A stretch of 64,000 nt of DNA from Vanrija pseudolonga. Lineage: Eukaryota > Basidiomycota > Tremellomycetes > Trichosporonales > Trichosporonaceae. The position numbers and the translations under genes were made by a program. Location of the stretch: assembly GCF_020906515.1 (NCBI RefSeq), contig NC_085854.1:1054001-1118000 (forward strand), read 5' to 3'. Every line of letters starts with the position of its first letter. Within the stretch, counting starts at the first letter, position 1. The notes under the pieces were generated by a model, which was given only the letters and a program-made list of their open reading frames with translations, made no database searches and was not told the DNA's origin. Positions 20,800-33,427 of the stretch are shown one piece after another.

Positions 20800-21794
20800 A
20801 TGCCAGCAGCAACAGGACCCCTCTACCCCGTCACGGGCTTCGACATTAGCTCGCTCAAGGGCGCGACGCTCATCATCGTGGGTTCTGCAATGCGCGCCGC
20901 ACCACTGACCTCCAGCCCTCCGTGTCCCTCGGCAACGTCCCCCAGCTCGCGGCCGACCTCATCGTGTCGTCGCTCGGGCTCAAGCGCGTCGCCTTCCTCG
21001 GTACAGGTAACACGACTGCGCCGTTCGCCGGCCGCGGCGAGGACGGGCTCGTGACTGGCGGTCTTGAGTGTGAGCTGGCGGGTCGTCATCAGGAGGCGCA
21101 GGCAGCTGACAGGCTACAGTGTACGGCGCTGCGGGCCAGCCCATCTTCGTGCTCCTCCAGCGCGCCCCAACACTCAAGGTGGGTGCCAAAGTACGGTTGA
21201 ACTAACCCATCAGACCAAGAAGGACGCGCACGTCGAGCTCATTTCGGCCCTCGCGCACAACTACGGCGTGGACGTCACACTCGTCCTCACGTCGCTCGAC
21301 GCAGCCAACCAGGACGACGCGCAGCTCTTGTGGGTTCCCAGAACCTTGCTCGCGTACCCGCTAACAGCTCAGGACACCACACCAAGCCGTCGTCCCGCCA
21401 ACGCCGGCACCGCACCCTGTGCTCGGTCGCCTGGCGCAGCTCCCAGCCCTCCGTCTCACGCTCGAGACGAACACCCGCGCACCCGCAAAGGAGACGACGA
21501 CGTATCCGCCCTTCCTTCCCGGTGCGGGGCTGACGCGCCGTATCTTGGCTGCTGTCGCTGACGTGCCCTCCGGCGCCGTCTCTGCGTGGGTTGTCGAAGG
21601 CGACAACCGTGGCGACGCGCACGCGCTTGCTGCTGTCGCTCTTGGCGTGCTTGGGATTGGTATGTGCAATGGCTCTGACGTCGCTGACAGCTTCAGAGAC
21701 GCAAATCACCGAGCCTTCGACCTGGAAGGGGCTCTTCGGGTCTGCTGACGGGTGGAGCGGTGGTTCTGGGCTCGACGCCGAGATCTACGGCTGA
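20800..21794 (+). CDS. ADD66: Proteasome assembly chaperone 2
   Basis: PAC2 (yeast Add66/Pba2, human PSMG2) pairs with PAC1 to guide assembly of the 20S proteasome alpha ring. Six small exons (20800-20877, 20916-21069, 21120-21178, 21214-21329, 21373-21659, 21691-21794) join in frame to 265 residues. After the first splice the protein reads LKGATLIIPSVSLGNVPQLA, then ADLIVSSLGLKRVAFLG, the typical PAC2 start. LELYGAAGQPIFVLLQRAP matches the region where family members have E-x-Y ... Q-x-R-x-P. The end, STWKGLFG, matches the conserved W-x-x-LFG tail of PSMG2. Introns are only 31-50 nt. No single frame covers the protein, so it is easily missed by ORF scans. Confidence 0.88.
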
Positions 21795-23137
21795 GGAGAC
21801 AGACATCTGATGGGAACGGGACAGCGCCGAGTTTCCTTCGGTGGGAACCATTCCAACACAAAGGACCTGGCACGGGCATCTAGACGACGGTGCCCGAGAG
21901 ATGTAGCTACGGCAAGCTGTGGCATGGAGCCGTGCCACAAATGTACACTTTATGCGCGTTGCACCGTGTCGCATCTGACGGACGAGGACACGGACGCGGA
22001 GTGCGAGCCAAGCCGGTGCCGCGCTGCGTCGTAACAGTCCAGAACAGTCTGCACACACGCGCTTCGTACACCAGGGGTTGTGGGGCCAGTCGATGCACAC
22101 TGACGCGATGTTGACTGCACCCAAGATGGGCGTCGAGACCCATCAGAGGAGCTCGAGGCTAGGGGACGCGCCGTTTCATGTCGCTGGGGTCTGGGTGTTT
22201 TTGGTGTGCCTTGCGTCGTGGCAAAGGTCATTGCGAGAGTGAGTGAGCCTTAGTGGTGGCGCCGAGGGGAAAGTTGTGAGCGCCGGCTCGGACATTAACG
22301 CTGGTGCGTCGTGCGTCGTCGCATTGACCCCTCTGACACGGCGTGAGTCTGAGTCGGTCTGCCAGTCCATGTCTCAGCCTCGCGTCCACTGTTGTTGCGG
22401 TCATGGTTGTTGGTTTTTTGGGCCAACCTTAGGGACCCAACAAACCCTTTAGGACCGGAAGTAAGGCACGGTATAAGCAAAAAAATAGTCCCGCTAGTGC
22501 CAAATGGCCCAGCCAGCCAGTGTTGTGTGCAGCGTGAGATCAGTCAACACAACAAAGGCAGCAAGTGACCACACGGACACTGGGCGGCGTGCGTACTCTC
22601 ACTGCTGTTCCCCCTTGCTCGTGCCCATACCTTGCCTTCGTCCGTGTCGCTCTCTCGCCGTTGCCCAACTCTATCTACATCGCCCTTCCCTCTACTGCAG
22701 GTCCCCACGCGCGGCCTCGGTTCACAACAACGCCCCCGTCGACCGACAACCGCCGCCCAATCGCCCGCCCGTCGCCGTTGACGACGCGTTCAACCTAATC
22801 GTACCTTGCGGTCCACACTCTTGGGATCACATCACGGCCATCAACCACCACCACCACCGCAGCAACCACCACCACACGACCCGAGCAACCACCCACCCGC
22901 CGCCTTCCCTCGACGCCTCGTTGACGCCTGCTTTTATCCACACGCACACGCACACGCTCGTTAATCTATCCACGGACATTTCAACAACTTGGTCGCCAAC
23001 TCGCACCAAGCAAGAGCAGACGCAGTCAACAGCTCAATCCCCGGCAGGTCCCTTGGTCGTCGCCGCCGTTACCATCCCCCTCTTGTCCATCACCCCCCTA
23101 ATCCCACCACCTCCTCCGCATCAACACTTTGACGGCC
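21795..23137 (+). promoter_or_regulatory. Intergenic: PAC2 3' flank and SPA2 promoter/leader
   Basis: This 1.34-kb stretch has no recognisable gene. The last 600 bp before SPA2 are C/A- and C/T-rich, with CCACCACC-type runs around 22846-22890 and CACACGCACACG near 22940. They look like a long 5' leader/promoter typical of polarity genes. A frame open across 22504-23220 is low-complexity and I treat it as non-coding. Confidence 0.4.
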
Positions 23138-26100
23138 ATGGCCACCCGCTTCGGCGCGGCGGTACCCCAGGCCGGCGCTGCCGCCCACAACTTTCCTGGC
23201 TACATGGCCTCGCCGGGTAACAATGCCGTCCCGCTGCCTGGACAAGGGGGTGCAAGCGGCACCCCTCGCCCAGCATACATGCGCCTGCCGTCCTCGGGCT
23301 CGTCGCCAAACTTGCATGCCATGGGCAACCAGCCTGGTACGCCGATGGGTCCTGGCCCCAACCAGGTGCTGCTGCAACAACGGACAGGACCAGCGGGTGC
23401 CCCTGGTTCGCTGCGCAAGAAGGACACCAAGGAGACGGCCTGGGTCCACTGGCGCGCGTTGAAAGACTTCCTCGCAGCTTGGGCAGAGAAGGGTAAGTCG
23501 CGGTCGAGGAGGCTACGCGTCCGAGGTAGAGAGGCTGACCTTGTCCAGAATCACCAACAGCCCGCGCAAGCGCTCGCGAGAAACTGACGCGCCTGACGCG
23601 CTTACAGTTCCTCGAGCTCAGCACCGACGTCTACGACGAGCTCATGCGTCGTTTGAGCGTGGAGAATGGCCACCCAGATGGGCAGAGTACGTCGCGACGA
23701 GACAACAGCTACGCGTGCTGATCCCCTTCACAGTGGTTCTTCCGTTCCTTCCCGTTCGCGACGACTTTCACCCCAAGCGAAACCAGGCAAGACAAAAGCT
23801 TGCGACGCTGCCCAAAAACAGGTTCAAGGATCTGGCCTCAGATGTCTTCTTCGAGCTGCGTCGTCGCTATCCCGAGTTTGAGGACGACAACCAGTCTGTT
23901 ACACACGAGAAGGCCCCATACGACGAACCCCCAGCGCCTGGGCCTGTGCCCCTTCAGCAAGGACACCGCACTAACCCGTCTGGCGGTAGCCTGAGGAATG
24001 TCTCCAACGACACCCAACGACCGGGGCACCACCGAGCAGGATCGTCAATGGGTAGCAGCGTCAGCGGGGGCGGCGGCGGCCCGCTTGTCACAAACGGGTC
24101 CCGCGATCAACTCGCCAACCTGACTTCTGCGACCAACGACGTTGTGGTTCCCAACAAGAGCCGCCTGCACGAGGAGGAGATTCAGGTCCCATATGCCCGC
24201 GACAGCCAGGAGGTCGACATGACGGGTGGTCGCAATGTGAACGGCGTCGGTCCCAGCGGGCTACGTGAGCGTTCCGACGAGTCTTTCGAGAGCGGCCAGG
24301 TCGACTCTTCAGCGACATCACCGCCCCGCGAGCGTCTCATGTCGCCAACGACCGACGAGTCGCAGTCGCAATACCTCGACCGCATGTCGTTCACGTCCAA
24401 CATGACATCTGCAACGCGGGCCAAGGGTGCCGGCATCACGTCGCCAAACGGCTGGGACGATCACGAGCAAAAGCTCCGCGCCGACTACGAACTGCGCATT
24501 GCCGGGCTCGAGAGGCGGCTACAGATCGCCGAGACGGAGCGCGACGAGGTCAACCGCGAGCTCGGAGACGAGCGCGAGCGCCGCAGGGATCTGGAAGACG
24601 AGGTGCGCGGTCACAAGGAGCGCGCCACCACGCACGCGTCATCCCTCCGCTCGATCCAGAACGAACTCGATGTCGCCCGCGACAGCGCCAATGCCGTCCG
24701 CTCCCAGGGAGACCAGACCACACGTCAAGCTCAAGAAGAGATCAGCCAGTGGCGCGAACGTTGCGAAGGTCTGGAGGACGAGCTGCGCCGTCTCGAGGAG
24801 GAGCACGCTCACCGCACGACGACCGACGTCCGGACATCGCCAGGCGGCGGTGCTGGTGGTGCAGACAGTGCCCTGGTTGCTGAGCTGCAGGCAGAGATGC
24901 GTTCGCTCGTCCAGGAGCTCCAGGAGCAGTCGGACCGGTACGACAAACTCGTCAACGAGCGCGAGCGTGAGCAGGAAACCAGGGAGAAGCTCGAGGTCAG
25001 ATTGGCAGACTACAAAAAGCAGTTCAACGCTATCCGCATCGAAATGCGCAACCTCAAGGCGACCTCCACCATGTTTGTCTCGCAGCCCCTCACAAACGAC
25101 CACTTGCCAGCATCGCCAGACGGCAACATTGCCGACGCCCATGTCTCTGCCTTCCAAAACGCAATCGACGGAATGCTCACCGCTGCCCGCTCGTCGCACC
25201 CATCAGGCGTCCTTCCTGCCATGAAGGCCGTGGTCGAGGCCGTCACCCAAGTTGGCGAGGACGTCAAGAAGTTTGAAGAGCACCCCAACCTGGATGTCGA
25301 CGTCAGCCGCCTCGAGTCGCTCAAGTACGAGAGCACGTCTCGTCTGTCCGGCCTCATGTCGGCTGCTCGCAACCACGCCATGGCGTCTGGCTTGTCACCT
25401 GTCTCGCTCATTGACGCCGCTGCGGGTCACCTGAGTGCCAACGTGGTAGAGATTATCAAGCTGCTCAAGATCCGTCGCACCGGCTCCATGCGCGAGATTC
25501 TCGCCACTCGCGGCAGCATGAGCATAGGCGATATGGTCAAGCGGAGCAACTCGGTGTACAGCAACCCCACCCCCGAGAACGGAGAGAGCGAAGACGACGA
25601 CACCCAGCCCTTGGTCAAGCGTCCCGCTGGCTCGGAAGAGGAGTTGCGCGACGCTCACGTCACCTCTGGTCGAGATGATCGTCAAAACTCTGGCCCGTAC
25701 CGCGGCGCCGGCAACTACCCGACGTCGGGTGCGACCATGTCTCCTCCTCGTGCCAACCTGGCTGCAGCTCCGCCACCCAGCTCGTACGACAATTCGCTTC
25801 CTTCGTTCCGAATCAACTCGTTCCAATCGGTCACGTCGACTGCGCAGCGCTCCGATTCGTTCGACTTGGAGCGCAAGGGCTCGACGGCTAGCGTGGCAAG
25901 TGCCAGCGAGTACAGCAGTGCTCCCACCAGGCGCTTGGTGGAGCCGCGCAACGATCCCTTCACAGCGCCGCCTCCCACACAGCGCAATGGCCCGCCAGTG
26001 CCGGTGCCAGCCATCAACACAATCTCGACTTCGCCCAAGACGCACACCAGTGCGTTGCAAGGCAGCATCAGCAGCAGCAAGGCAAGCGACTATGAGGGAC

Positions 26101-26649
26101 ATATGCGCGGCCTGTCGCTGGCGTCTGCTGGTAGCAGCTTGGGTGGTTTCCCATCTGCCGGAGCCCACACCACAACATTTGACCAGGCGTACGGACGATA
26201 CGAACAGAACGGCTCCAGCGCCGACAGCCGGGAATGGGATGATCTCAAGGTAAGTTGAATCTTGCTCCTTCTACGTCGCGTCGCGCTCACACAACCAGCC
26301 TTACCTCAACACACAATCATCAGCCTTGGTCAACGCGATCCAGAACCTGCTCGCGGCGATCAGAACGGGTGGCCAGGGCCCTGCGCTCAACGAGCACTTA
26401 TCCGAGGTCATTGCCATCTCGTCGTCGATCGTTGGCGTCTCGAGCTCGGCGTTGCCCAACCATTTGCGTCCTCAAGGTGACCCCTTGCTCGCCGACTTGG
26501 TTAGCAACACGGATCGTTTGAGCGAGGCACAACAATCAGCGGCTCGTGCCGGCGGCTTTGACAAGCAGCTGCGCCAGGGTATTGCAAGTGCAAGCTTTGG
26601 CGTCGCCAAGGCCTTAAAGGCGCTGATGAAACTTGGGGGGACGGAGTAA
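23138..26649 (+). CDS. SPA2: Polarisome scaffold protein Spa2
   Basis: Spa2 is the scaffold of the polarisome at bud and hyphal tips, linking formin, MAPK components and Rab-GAPs. Four exons (23138-23492, 23549-23686, 23734-26249, 26299-26649) join to 1119 residues. After a Gly/Pro-rich N-terminus, two Spa2-homology (SHD/GIT) repeats follow: REKLTRLTRLQFLELSTDVY with DELMRRL, then KRNQARQKLATLPKNRFKDL with ASDVFFELRRRYPEFE. A long coiled coil starts at WDDHEQKLRADYELRIAGLE and is Glu/Arg/Leu-rich (about 24450-25080). A helical domain follows around 25130-25500 (AVVEAVTQVGEDVKKFE...). A Ser/Pro-rich linker leads to the C-terminal helical module (ALVNAIQNLLAAIRTGG...), the usual Spa2 C-terminal domain. 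The GTG/TTG codons just upstream of 23138 are not needed as starts. Confidence 0.93.
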
Positions 26650-27010
26650 GCGAGAATGCTAAAGTGTGGGGGAGTGATGAGCTAAGGGCTGAAGGTTGGT
26701 GATGTAGCTTTGGAAGAGCCTGGCTAGTCACAACAGGCGTTGCGGGGATCGACTTGTCGGCAGCCATGGCGTGGCTGCTGCCCGCGGGGTAGCATCAAGG
26801 ACGAGAGCAAGACTTAGTGGTATAGATTATAGGATATGCTTTGGGCTCGTGATCCATCCATAGGTTAGGTTACACGCTGCACCGCAATGTACGATACTGC
26901 GAATTGACTTCTGTGCATGCAAAACTGGGCATCACCGCTGCCTACAATATAGATCTACCTCGGAAGGCGCGCCTGACGACGGCAATCCGTTTTTATCACT
27001 CTCCACGGCT
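26650..27010. other. Convergent 3' intergenic region (SPA2 / ILV1)
   Basis: This is 361 bp between the stops of two convergent genes. It includes A/T-richer stretches (TAGATTATAGGATATG near 26822-26838, ACAATATAGATC near 26944) that probably serve 3'-end formation. No gene is seen. Confidence 0.4.
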
Positions 27011-29051
27011 CTAAGCAGTAGGGGTGGCAGCACCGCTCGCCGCGGCGCCGGGGCACATGAAGTACTGGTAGGCAATGTTGTCCGTCTCCTCGACCCAGGG
27101 GTAGCCGAGCTGCTCGAGGAACTCGGACAGCGCGCCCTCCGAGCCAGGCGGCACCTGGAGGCCGACGAGGACCTTGCCGACGTCGGCGCCGTGGTTACGG
27201 TAGTGGAAAAGGGAGATATTCCAGTCTGGCTTGAGGCTGGCGAGGAAGCGGGCGAGAGCTCCAGGGCGCTCGGGGAAGGCTAGTGGGTGTCAGTGGTGCT
27301 TGTTCTCCAGAGTAAGCGAACGCCACGACTCACCAAAGCGGAAGACTCTCTCGTGCTCGACGTTGGCGCGGCCGCCGACAAGATGCCTGACGTGCGACTT
27401 GGCAAACTCGTTGTCGGTAAGGTCGCGCCCCTCGATGCCCATGCCGCCGAGGTCGGAGATGATGGTGTCGACCTCCTTCTGGCGCTCGGCGGGGGAGGGG
27501 CCAGACGCGGACGACGAGCTCGCCTTGAGGTAGAACGAGCAGATGATGTGGCCGCGCAGACCGGGCGAGAAACGGTACGAGAACTCGGTGACGGCACGCG
27601 GGTTGAGGTAGTTGTGCAGCTTGACAAACGATCCAGGGCGCTCGGGCACCTGGAACGACATGAGCACCTCGCGGCGCTCACCGATCTCGGCGCGCTCGGC
27701 GACGAAGCGCAGACGGCCAAAGTTCATGTTGCCGCCCGACACGATGGCGATAAACTTCTTGCCGCTGCCCTGCAGGCCGTTGCGCATGATGTGGGCCTTG
27801 AGGCCGGCGAGCGCGAGCGCGCCTGATGGCTCGGGAACGGAGCGGGTCTCTGGCGGGTCAGTCCAATCCCACTACGACGAACCCACCCTCGAAGACGTCC
27901 TTGATACCAGCGCAGATCTCGTCGTTGTCGACAATGACGACGCCGTCAATGAGCTCCTTGCAGACGCGGAAGGGCTCCTCGCCAACGAGACGAACGGCCG
28001 TGCCGTCGGCAAACGGTCCCACCTCGTCGAGAAGAACACGCTTGCCAGCCTTGAGGGAGCGGTCCATGGCGTCACCGTCGACCGTCTCGACACCAAACAC
28101 CTTGGTCTCGGGGCCGGTCACGCGCTTCAAGTACGCGGCAATACCGGCCAACAGGCCGCCGCCGCCAATGGCGGCGAACACGCCGTCGAGGCTGTTGGGG
28201 TCGGCGACCTGCCTGCAGATCTCCATGCCAATAGTGCCCTGGCCGGCGACGACGTAAGGGTCGTCGTAGGGCGGGATAAAGGTCAGGCCCTCCTCCTTGG
28301 CGCGGCGGAGACACTCGGCCTTGGCGGCGTCAAAGTCGTGGCCGTGGAGCACGGCGTTGCCGCCCAACCTGCGGACATTGTTCACCTTGATGCTCGGCGT
28401 GGCCAATGGCATGACGACGGTCGACGAGATGCCGAGCGCCTTGCCCGACAGGGCGACGCCCTGCGCGTGGTTGCCGGCACTGCAGGTGATGACACCCTTC
28501 TTCTTCTCCTCCTCGGTCAAGCTGGCCATCATGTTGTGCGCGCCGCGGATCTTGAACGAGAAGACGGGCTGCAGGTCCTCGCGCTTGAGCCAGATCTCGC
28601 AACCCAACCGCTTGGAGAGGTTGGCCGCGTACGTCAAGGGAGTCTCCTGGAGGTTGAGCGGGGCCGAGTAGACTTTGGCTGTGGGAGTTAGAGCTTGCCC
28701 CTCGAAGACGAAGCCGCTCACAGGTCAAGATCATGCGCAGGTAGTCGGGGACATCCTGGCCGTTGGGGCCCTTCTCGAGGTACTGCTTGGGCAGCTTGGC
28801 ATACAGGTGGTCTGGGACGCTCTCGTCTTCTGTGCCGTCCTGCGCATGCTTGGATGACGAGGGAGGGAAGGGTGCCGAGGACGCGTACTCGATGGTGGAC
28901 GTCTGGTTGGGAGGTGACTTGGCCAATGGAGCCAGGTCGCTGTTGGGGCTGGCGAGGTGGTTATTCCTCGTGGGCACTGGTACTGGCTGGCTGCGGGGTG
29001 TGTGAGCGGGCTGGGGTTCGAGGAGTTGGAAGCCTAGACTCACCTAGTCAT
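27011..29051 (-). CDS. ILV1: Threonine deaminase (threonine dehydratase, biosynthetic)
   Basis: It converts L-threonine to 2-oxobutanoate and ammonia, the first committed step of isoleucine synthesis, usually in mitochondria and inhibited by isoleucine. Five exons (29051-29044, 28990-28722, 28678-27887, 27849-27334, 27279-27011) join in frame to 617 residues. The PLP lysine lies in [35 protein letters not shown] and the phosphate-binding [11 protein letters not shown] are typical of fold-type II enzymes. [17 protein letters not shown] is restored only by removing a 37-nt intron. Two ACT-like regulatory repeats follow ([18 protein letters not shown] and [16 protein letters not shown]). The start ATG is isolated in an 8-nt coding exon. 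No strong mitochondrial presequence is obvious in the Pro/Ser-rich N-terminus, so localisation is uncertain. Confidence 0.93.
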
Positions 29052-29546
29052 TGTGATGGTTGTGGACTTTGTGACAGCAAGCTCGTGCCCCTACTTATGT
29101 CTTTATCAGAGTCGTCTGCGCGTGTCTGCGTCTCTGCGTCTCTCCGCTTCGCTCGAGCCTTTACCGACTCGAATCAATCTCGCCCGACACAAAAGTCGGA
29201 TCGGCAGATCACAGCAGCAAGGGGGGAGGCGTTAATAAGATCACAGTGACCCACGTGGCTAATGAAGTACCCCTGTGTTACGTAACCAACTCGGTGACCG
29301 ATTTCCGCCTCTGCGGTAGCGTCGTCACTCTGTCTGGTCTCGGCGACGCAAGCAGGAAGGACAGCAGCGACACGGCCAACGCGCGCAGCGTGAGACACCA
29401 CACCAAACCAAGCACCACATCTCAGTCCCAACCCGTCGCCATTTAACTCGTGCCCATCGACACTCACACACTTGCTCAGCCCCACAACTCTGGACACACC
29501 CCCACCAACTTCCCATCACTCCCCTCCCGCTGCTGCATCGCTCGCA
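29052..29546. promoter_or_regulatory. Bidirectional promoter ILV1 / YPP1
   Basis: This is 495 bp between divergent starts. A CACGTG E-box lies at 29252-29257. I did not see a perfect TGACTCA site for a Gcn4/Cpc1-type factor, although ILV1 is commonly under general amino-acid control in fungi. The YPP1 side is C/A-rich. Confidence 0.45.
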
Positions 29547-32500
29547 ATGTCTGCGCAGCACAGCCCAAAGGCTGCTCACTACCGCGCGAGCCTTGGCGCC
29601 GCACTCGTGAGAGGAGCCTGGGCAGACGCCAACCCGGGCACCGAACCAAACGGCAACCCGCTATCCTGGGCCGAGCTCATTCGCAAGTGGGCAAAACACA
29701 CGGGCGGAAGTGAGTAGTTTGCATGGCACGCCCGTACCCGGGGATCGCGAGGGCGAGGCTGACAATCGCCCCCACCACTCCTTCCTTCCCAAAGACCCAA
29801 ATGTCGTCAACGCCATTAGGAACGTGTCCCTCCTGGAACTGTCGCCGGCTCACCACGTCGCCGTTCCCTCCCCCGCACATCTCGCTTCCTCGGCCTCGTC
29901 GGGCGACGGGCTCGAGACGGTCGCATCTGGATCAGCCTCGTCGTACATTCATGTGCCGCACCCCTCGCACGCTCCAGGCCGATCGTCCTTTGAGGCAGCC
30001 CCACCCCCAATAACATCTCATGCTTCGGCGGCGGCTACAGCGGCTCCCGCACTAACCGGGTCGCGCCGTGGGGCTGCCCACGATGGCGAGGACGGGACCA
30101 GCGGTGGTGCGTGGGCAGTTGGCGCCTCGTGGGGGCGCGCCCTCGACTCGTCAAAGGGCGACGAGGTGCGCGAGAGCCTGCGCGCCCTCCCGTCCGCGAC
30201 ACTGAGCCGCGATGAGGCGGTCTCGTCAGCTCTGGCGATCGCGTACCAGCACCATGCGCTGGGCGAGTTCGATCTCGCGCTCGCCGCGTACGAGAGCTTC
30301 AACTGGTCGTCGGATCCGCTTGTTGGTGTCGTCCCAGGCGACGCGGCTGTCACTGAGCGAATTCGCGCAAGGACGCTCCAGGGAATGGCGTACGAGCTCG
30401 GCTCTCGGCCAGACTCGGCGAGCGCGCTGTCAGCCTACCTCGAAGCCGCGGCGCTCATCGACAAGCTGTCCGCCTCGCCATTGTCGTACCCTTCCTACCT
30501 TTCCCCACCAAACACGTCGCGATCGTCACCTGCGCCGTTTGAGAGCCAGCGCGAAGTCTTGCGCCACGTCTCGACGGCGCTCGCTCGCGCGACTGTCATC
30601 ACTGGACGAGGCACCGACTCGGTTTCGACACTCCGCATCCTGCGCACGTACAACGCCCTGGCCACCAACTGGGCACCATCATTCCGTATCAGCCAGCGCC
30701 AACGTATGCTCTCGCTGTACCTCTCGGCGCTGCAGTCGTCGTATCCTGTCAATGGGACACCCCCGGTCGAGCGCTACTTGCTGAACGGTGGCGCGCCATC
30801 ACGGCAGCCGCGTGCGACCTGGCGTGCCGAGGTCGCCGAGGCTCTGGGAACGAGCCAGAAATCGTTGTCCGATTCGACCTCGTTCCCACGCGCCGGCGAG
30901 ACCAACCACCCCGTCGTCAACTTTGCCAACCAGGCTGCCGCGTTCGCGACCATCTCGCCTCCGCTCACGCGCGAGGTCATCAACTCGCTGTGGTGGGCGA
31001 CGACGGTCACGTTCCAGTCGCAGGCTGTCCTGCGTCACCTCACTCGACTTCAGGTCGCTGCCGGCGACGCCGCAGATGCGCGTAGGACGTTTGAGCTTTA
31101 CGTCAACCTCGTGATCAAGGCTCGACAGGCTCGGTACCCCGAGTCGGCGCTGGAGCTTGCGCTCAACCCCGACGATGCGGCGGCCGAGGAGGTGGCCAAG
31201 AATGGTCTTGAGCGTGACTCGGACGCCGAGCACGAGGTGGAACATGCCCACGGGGATCTCGATTCGGACGCGGACTTTGTGTCGGCGTTGTTGGTCGGCT
31301 CGCGCCTGCTGCTCCTTGATCTGGACGAGCCATCCGAGGCTTGGCGCTACATCAGCCTGGCCGGCGACGTTGTCAGAATGCACGACGTCCCGCCAGAGCT
31401 CACTGCCAAGGTGGAGGAGGCCAAGGGTATTATTCGCTTGTCGATGGCGACCAACGGTGAGTTTTGTTACGGTCGAAGTTTGCTGACGTCTAGTGGCTAC
31501 TCGCAAGGAGCGTCCCCTGTTCCAGGTCCAGGCGCTGAGCCACCTCCGCGCCGCTGTCACCCTGGACCCTTCGGCGGCGAGCGCATTCTTCCACCTCGCC
31601 TACGGCCATGCCATTGCCCGTGAGATTGCCCCAGCTACTGAGGCCATTCGTACTTCGCTTGAGCTCGACCCCCACAATGTTCGCGGCTGGCACCTTCTTA
31701 CGCTCCTCCTGACCGCAGCCAACAACTGGAAGGGAGCAGAGAAGGCTGGTGAAACCGGTGTGGCGCTCTGGGAGTCGGACGATACCACAGATGAGGTGGA
31801 AAGCGATTCGGAAGCGAACGGCGCACGACCTCTACTCCTCTCTTCTGGGGAGAACTCGGTTGCTACCTCGTCGCCATCTCCACGAGTGGACAAGGCCCAG
31901 AGGCTGGAGGCCGTTATTCAGCTCCGCATGACCCTGAACGTGATCGCCGAGAAGCTGTACGGCCCGGACGTCGCTCTCGAGCGCCAAACCCAACTCTTTA
32001 GCTTCTTCTCCCAGCGCTCCGAGGCGGAGCGTTCTGGCAACACCGCTCGCAAGCGATCGGACACCTTCTCAACGAGGGTGACGGACAGACCTGTCTCGGG
32101 CCGCGCAAGTGACAGCAGCATGGTGCCGTACGACCTTGGAGGAAGCTACGTGATCACGCCGATCACTGATGTGCACGTGTCGCCGCCTTCGCCCACGCCA
32201 GCCGCATCACAAGCCCAGTCAACTGCGAGTGGCGCCGCCAGCAGTACAGGCACGGTGACTGGTCCGCCTACCTCCAACTCGAATACTCCTCGTAAACAGA
32301 GCGACTTCTCTGACCTTTCGCTGGATGATGGCAACCGGAGGCTCGGACCACGCCGCGCCATGCTTGCGCACAGGAGGAGTCTTCTCAACAAGCACCTGCA
32401 TGTGCCTTCTGTGGTGCGTAGCGGCAACGGCCGGTCGGACGGTCGATCGGAGACTTTGCGGGCCGCGAGCACCCCAAGTAAGTGATGACTTCTCTTTTGT

Positions 32501-33175
32501 TTTGTGAATATGCCTAACGTCTCAGGCCTGGCACTCCAGCCCCAGCACCGTGCACGAACGCCATCGGCATCGACGATCGCTTTGTCGATCGCCCCGACTG
32601 CTGTTCATTCGCACTTCCGTGGCGCACGCTCCATTGCTCCACCACCTCCACCCCCTGCCAAGAACGCTACGCCGCGTTCCCCCACCGAGGCTCGTATTCT
32701 TTCCGACCTGTGGCTCATGTCGGCGGCTTCGTTCCGACGTTCTGGAAAGCCCGAACAGGCATTGGTTGCTATTGAGGAGGCCGAGACGATTGCACCGGAC
32801 AACCCAAATGTTTGGGTCCAGCTTGGCATGTTCCACCAGGCATGCGGCCATGTCGACCCGGACGGCAAGCCGTCGCAGGCGCTCGCTGCGTTCACCAAGT
32901 CGCTGCTGCTCCGCCCGGACCACCCTCCAGCCGTGGTGATGCTGGCACGCCTGTACCTCGGGCAGGGTGATGTCGATCTCGCCCATTCGCTGCTGTCGCA
33001 GTTGACCCAGGACCGCGGATGGGACGTCCCCGAGGCGTGGTACACGCTCGGCACAGTGTGCGACAAGCAAGGCCGGCCTTCGGCTTCTCGAGAGAGCCTG
33101 TTGTACGCGCTCGAGCTTGAGAGGTCGCGCACGTGCCGCCCTCTTCCTGACGCGCTGCCTCCGTGGCTCGAGTAG
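29547..33175 (+). CDS. YPP1: TPR protein of the Ypp1/TTC7 family (PI4-kinase complex)
   Basis: Ypp1/TTC7 bridges Efr3 and the PI4-kinase Stt4 at the plasma membrane, supporting PtdIns4P synthesis and endocytosis. Four exons (29547-29709, 29795-31456, 31494-32477, 32526-33175) give 1152 residues. TPR-like helical pairs occur throughout, with strong ones at ALSHLRAAVTLDPSAASAFF / HLAYGHAIAREIAPATEAI and SLELDPHNVRGWHLLTLLLT. A third cluster starts at SAASFRRSGKPEQALVAIEE, with NPNVWVQLGMF. The C-terminal repeat AWYTLGTVCDKQGRPSASRE / SLLYALELE is followed by a short tail, matching the TTC7 ending. A long Ser-rich insert splits the TPR blocks (about 31770-32640), as in fungal Ypp1. Family assignment rests on this repeat order; a different large TPR protein is a lesser possibility. 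Confidence 0.8.
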
Positions 33176-33427
33176 ATTCTTGGAATTTTAGTAGTTTGTT
33201 CTTGTCTTGTGCGGTGGACCTCATGAACATTGATGGTTCAATGCTGAAGTTTACATATTCCATCATACCTACGCACGCTCTATGCATCAATCTAGACATG
33301 TCGAGTGGGGTGGGTGGGATTATGCAGATGTCCCAAGATGCAAGTAAAGTCAAGCCGCCGAGTCACGAGCCCAGCCGAGCCGAGCCTCAGCCTCGTCGAG
33401 GCGGAGGACAGTGTGTCCATGGCGCCA
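33176..33427. other. Convergent 3' intergenic region (YPP1 / SNO1)
   Basis: This 252-bp spacer between convergent stops includes A/T-rich stretches near 33180-33260 suited to 3'-end formation. No gene is seen. Confidence 0.4.

Noticed and set aside
22425-22455. TTAGGG and CCCTTTAGG near each other, as a possible interstitial telomere
   Set aside because: Only single, imperfect copies are present; there is no tandem array.
22504-23220. A 238-codon frame upstream of SPA2
   Set aside because: It is low-complexity Thr/Pro/His from CCACCA and CACACA runs and overlaps the SPA2 start in another frame. It is better explained as promoter and leader.
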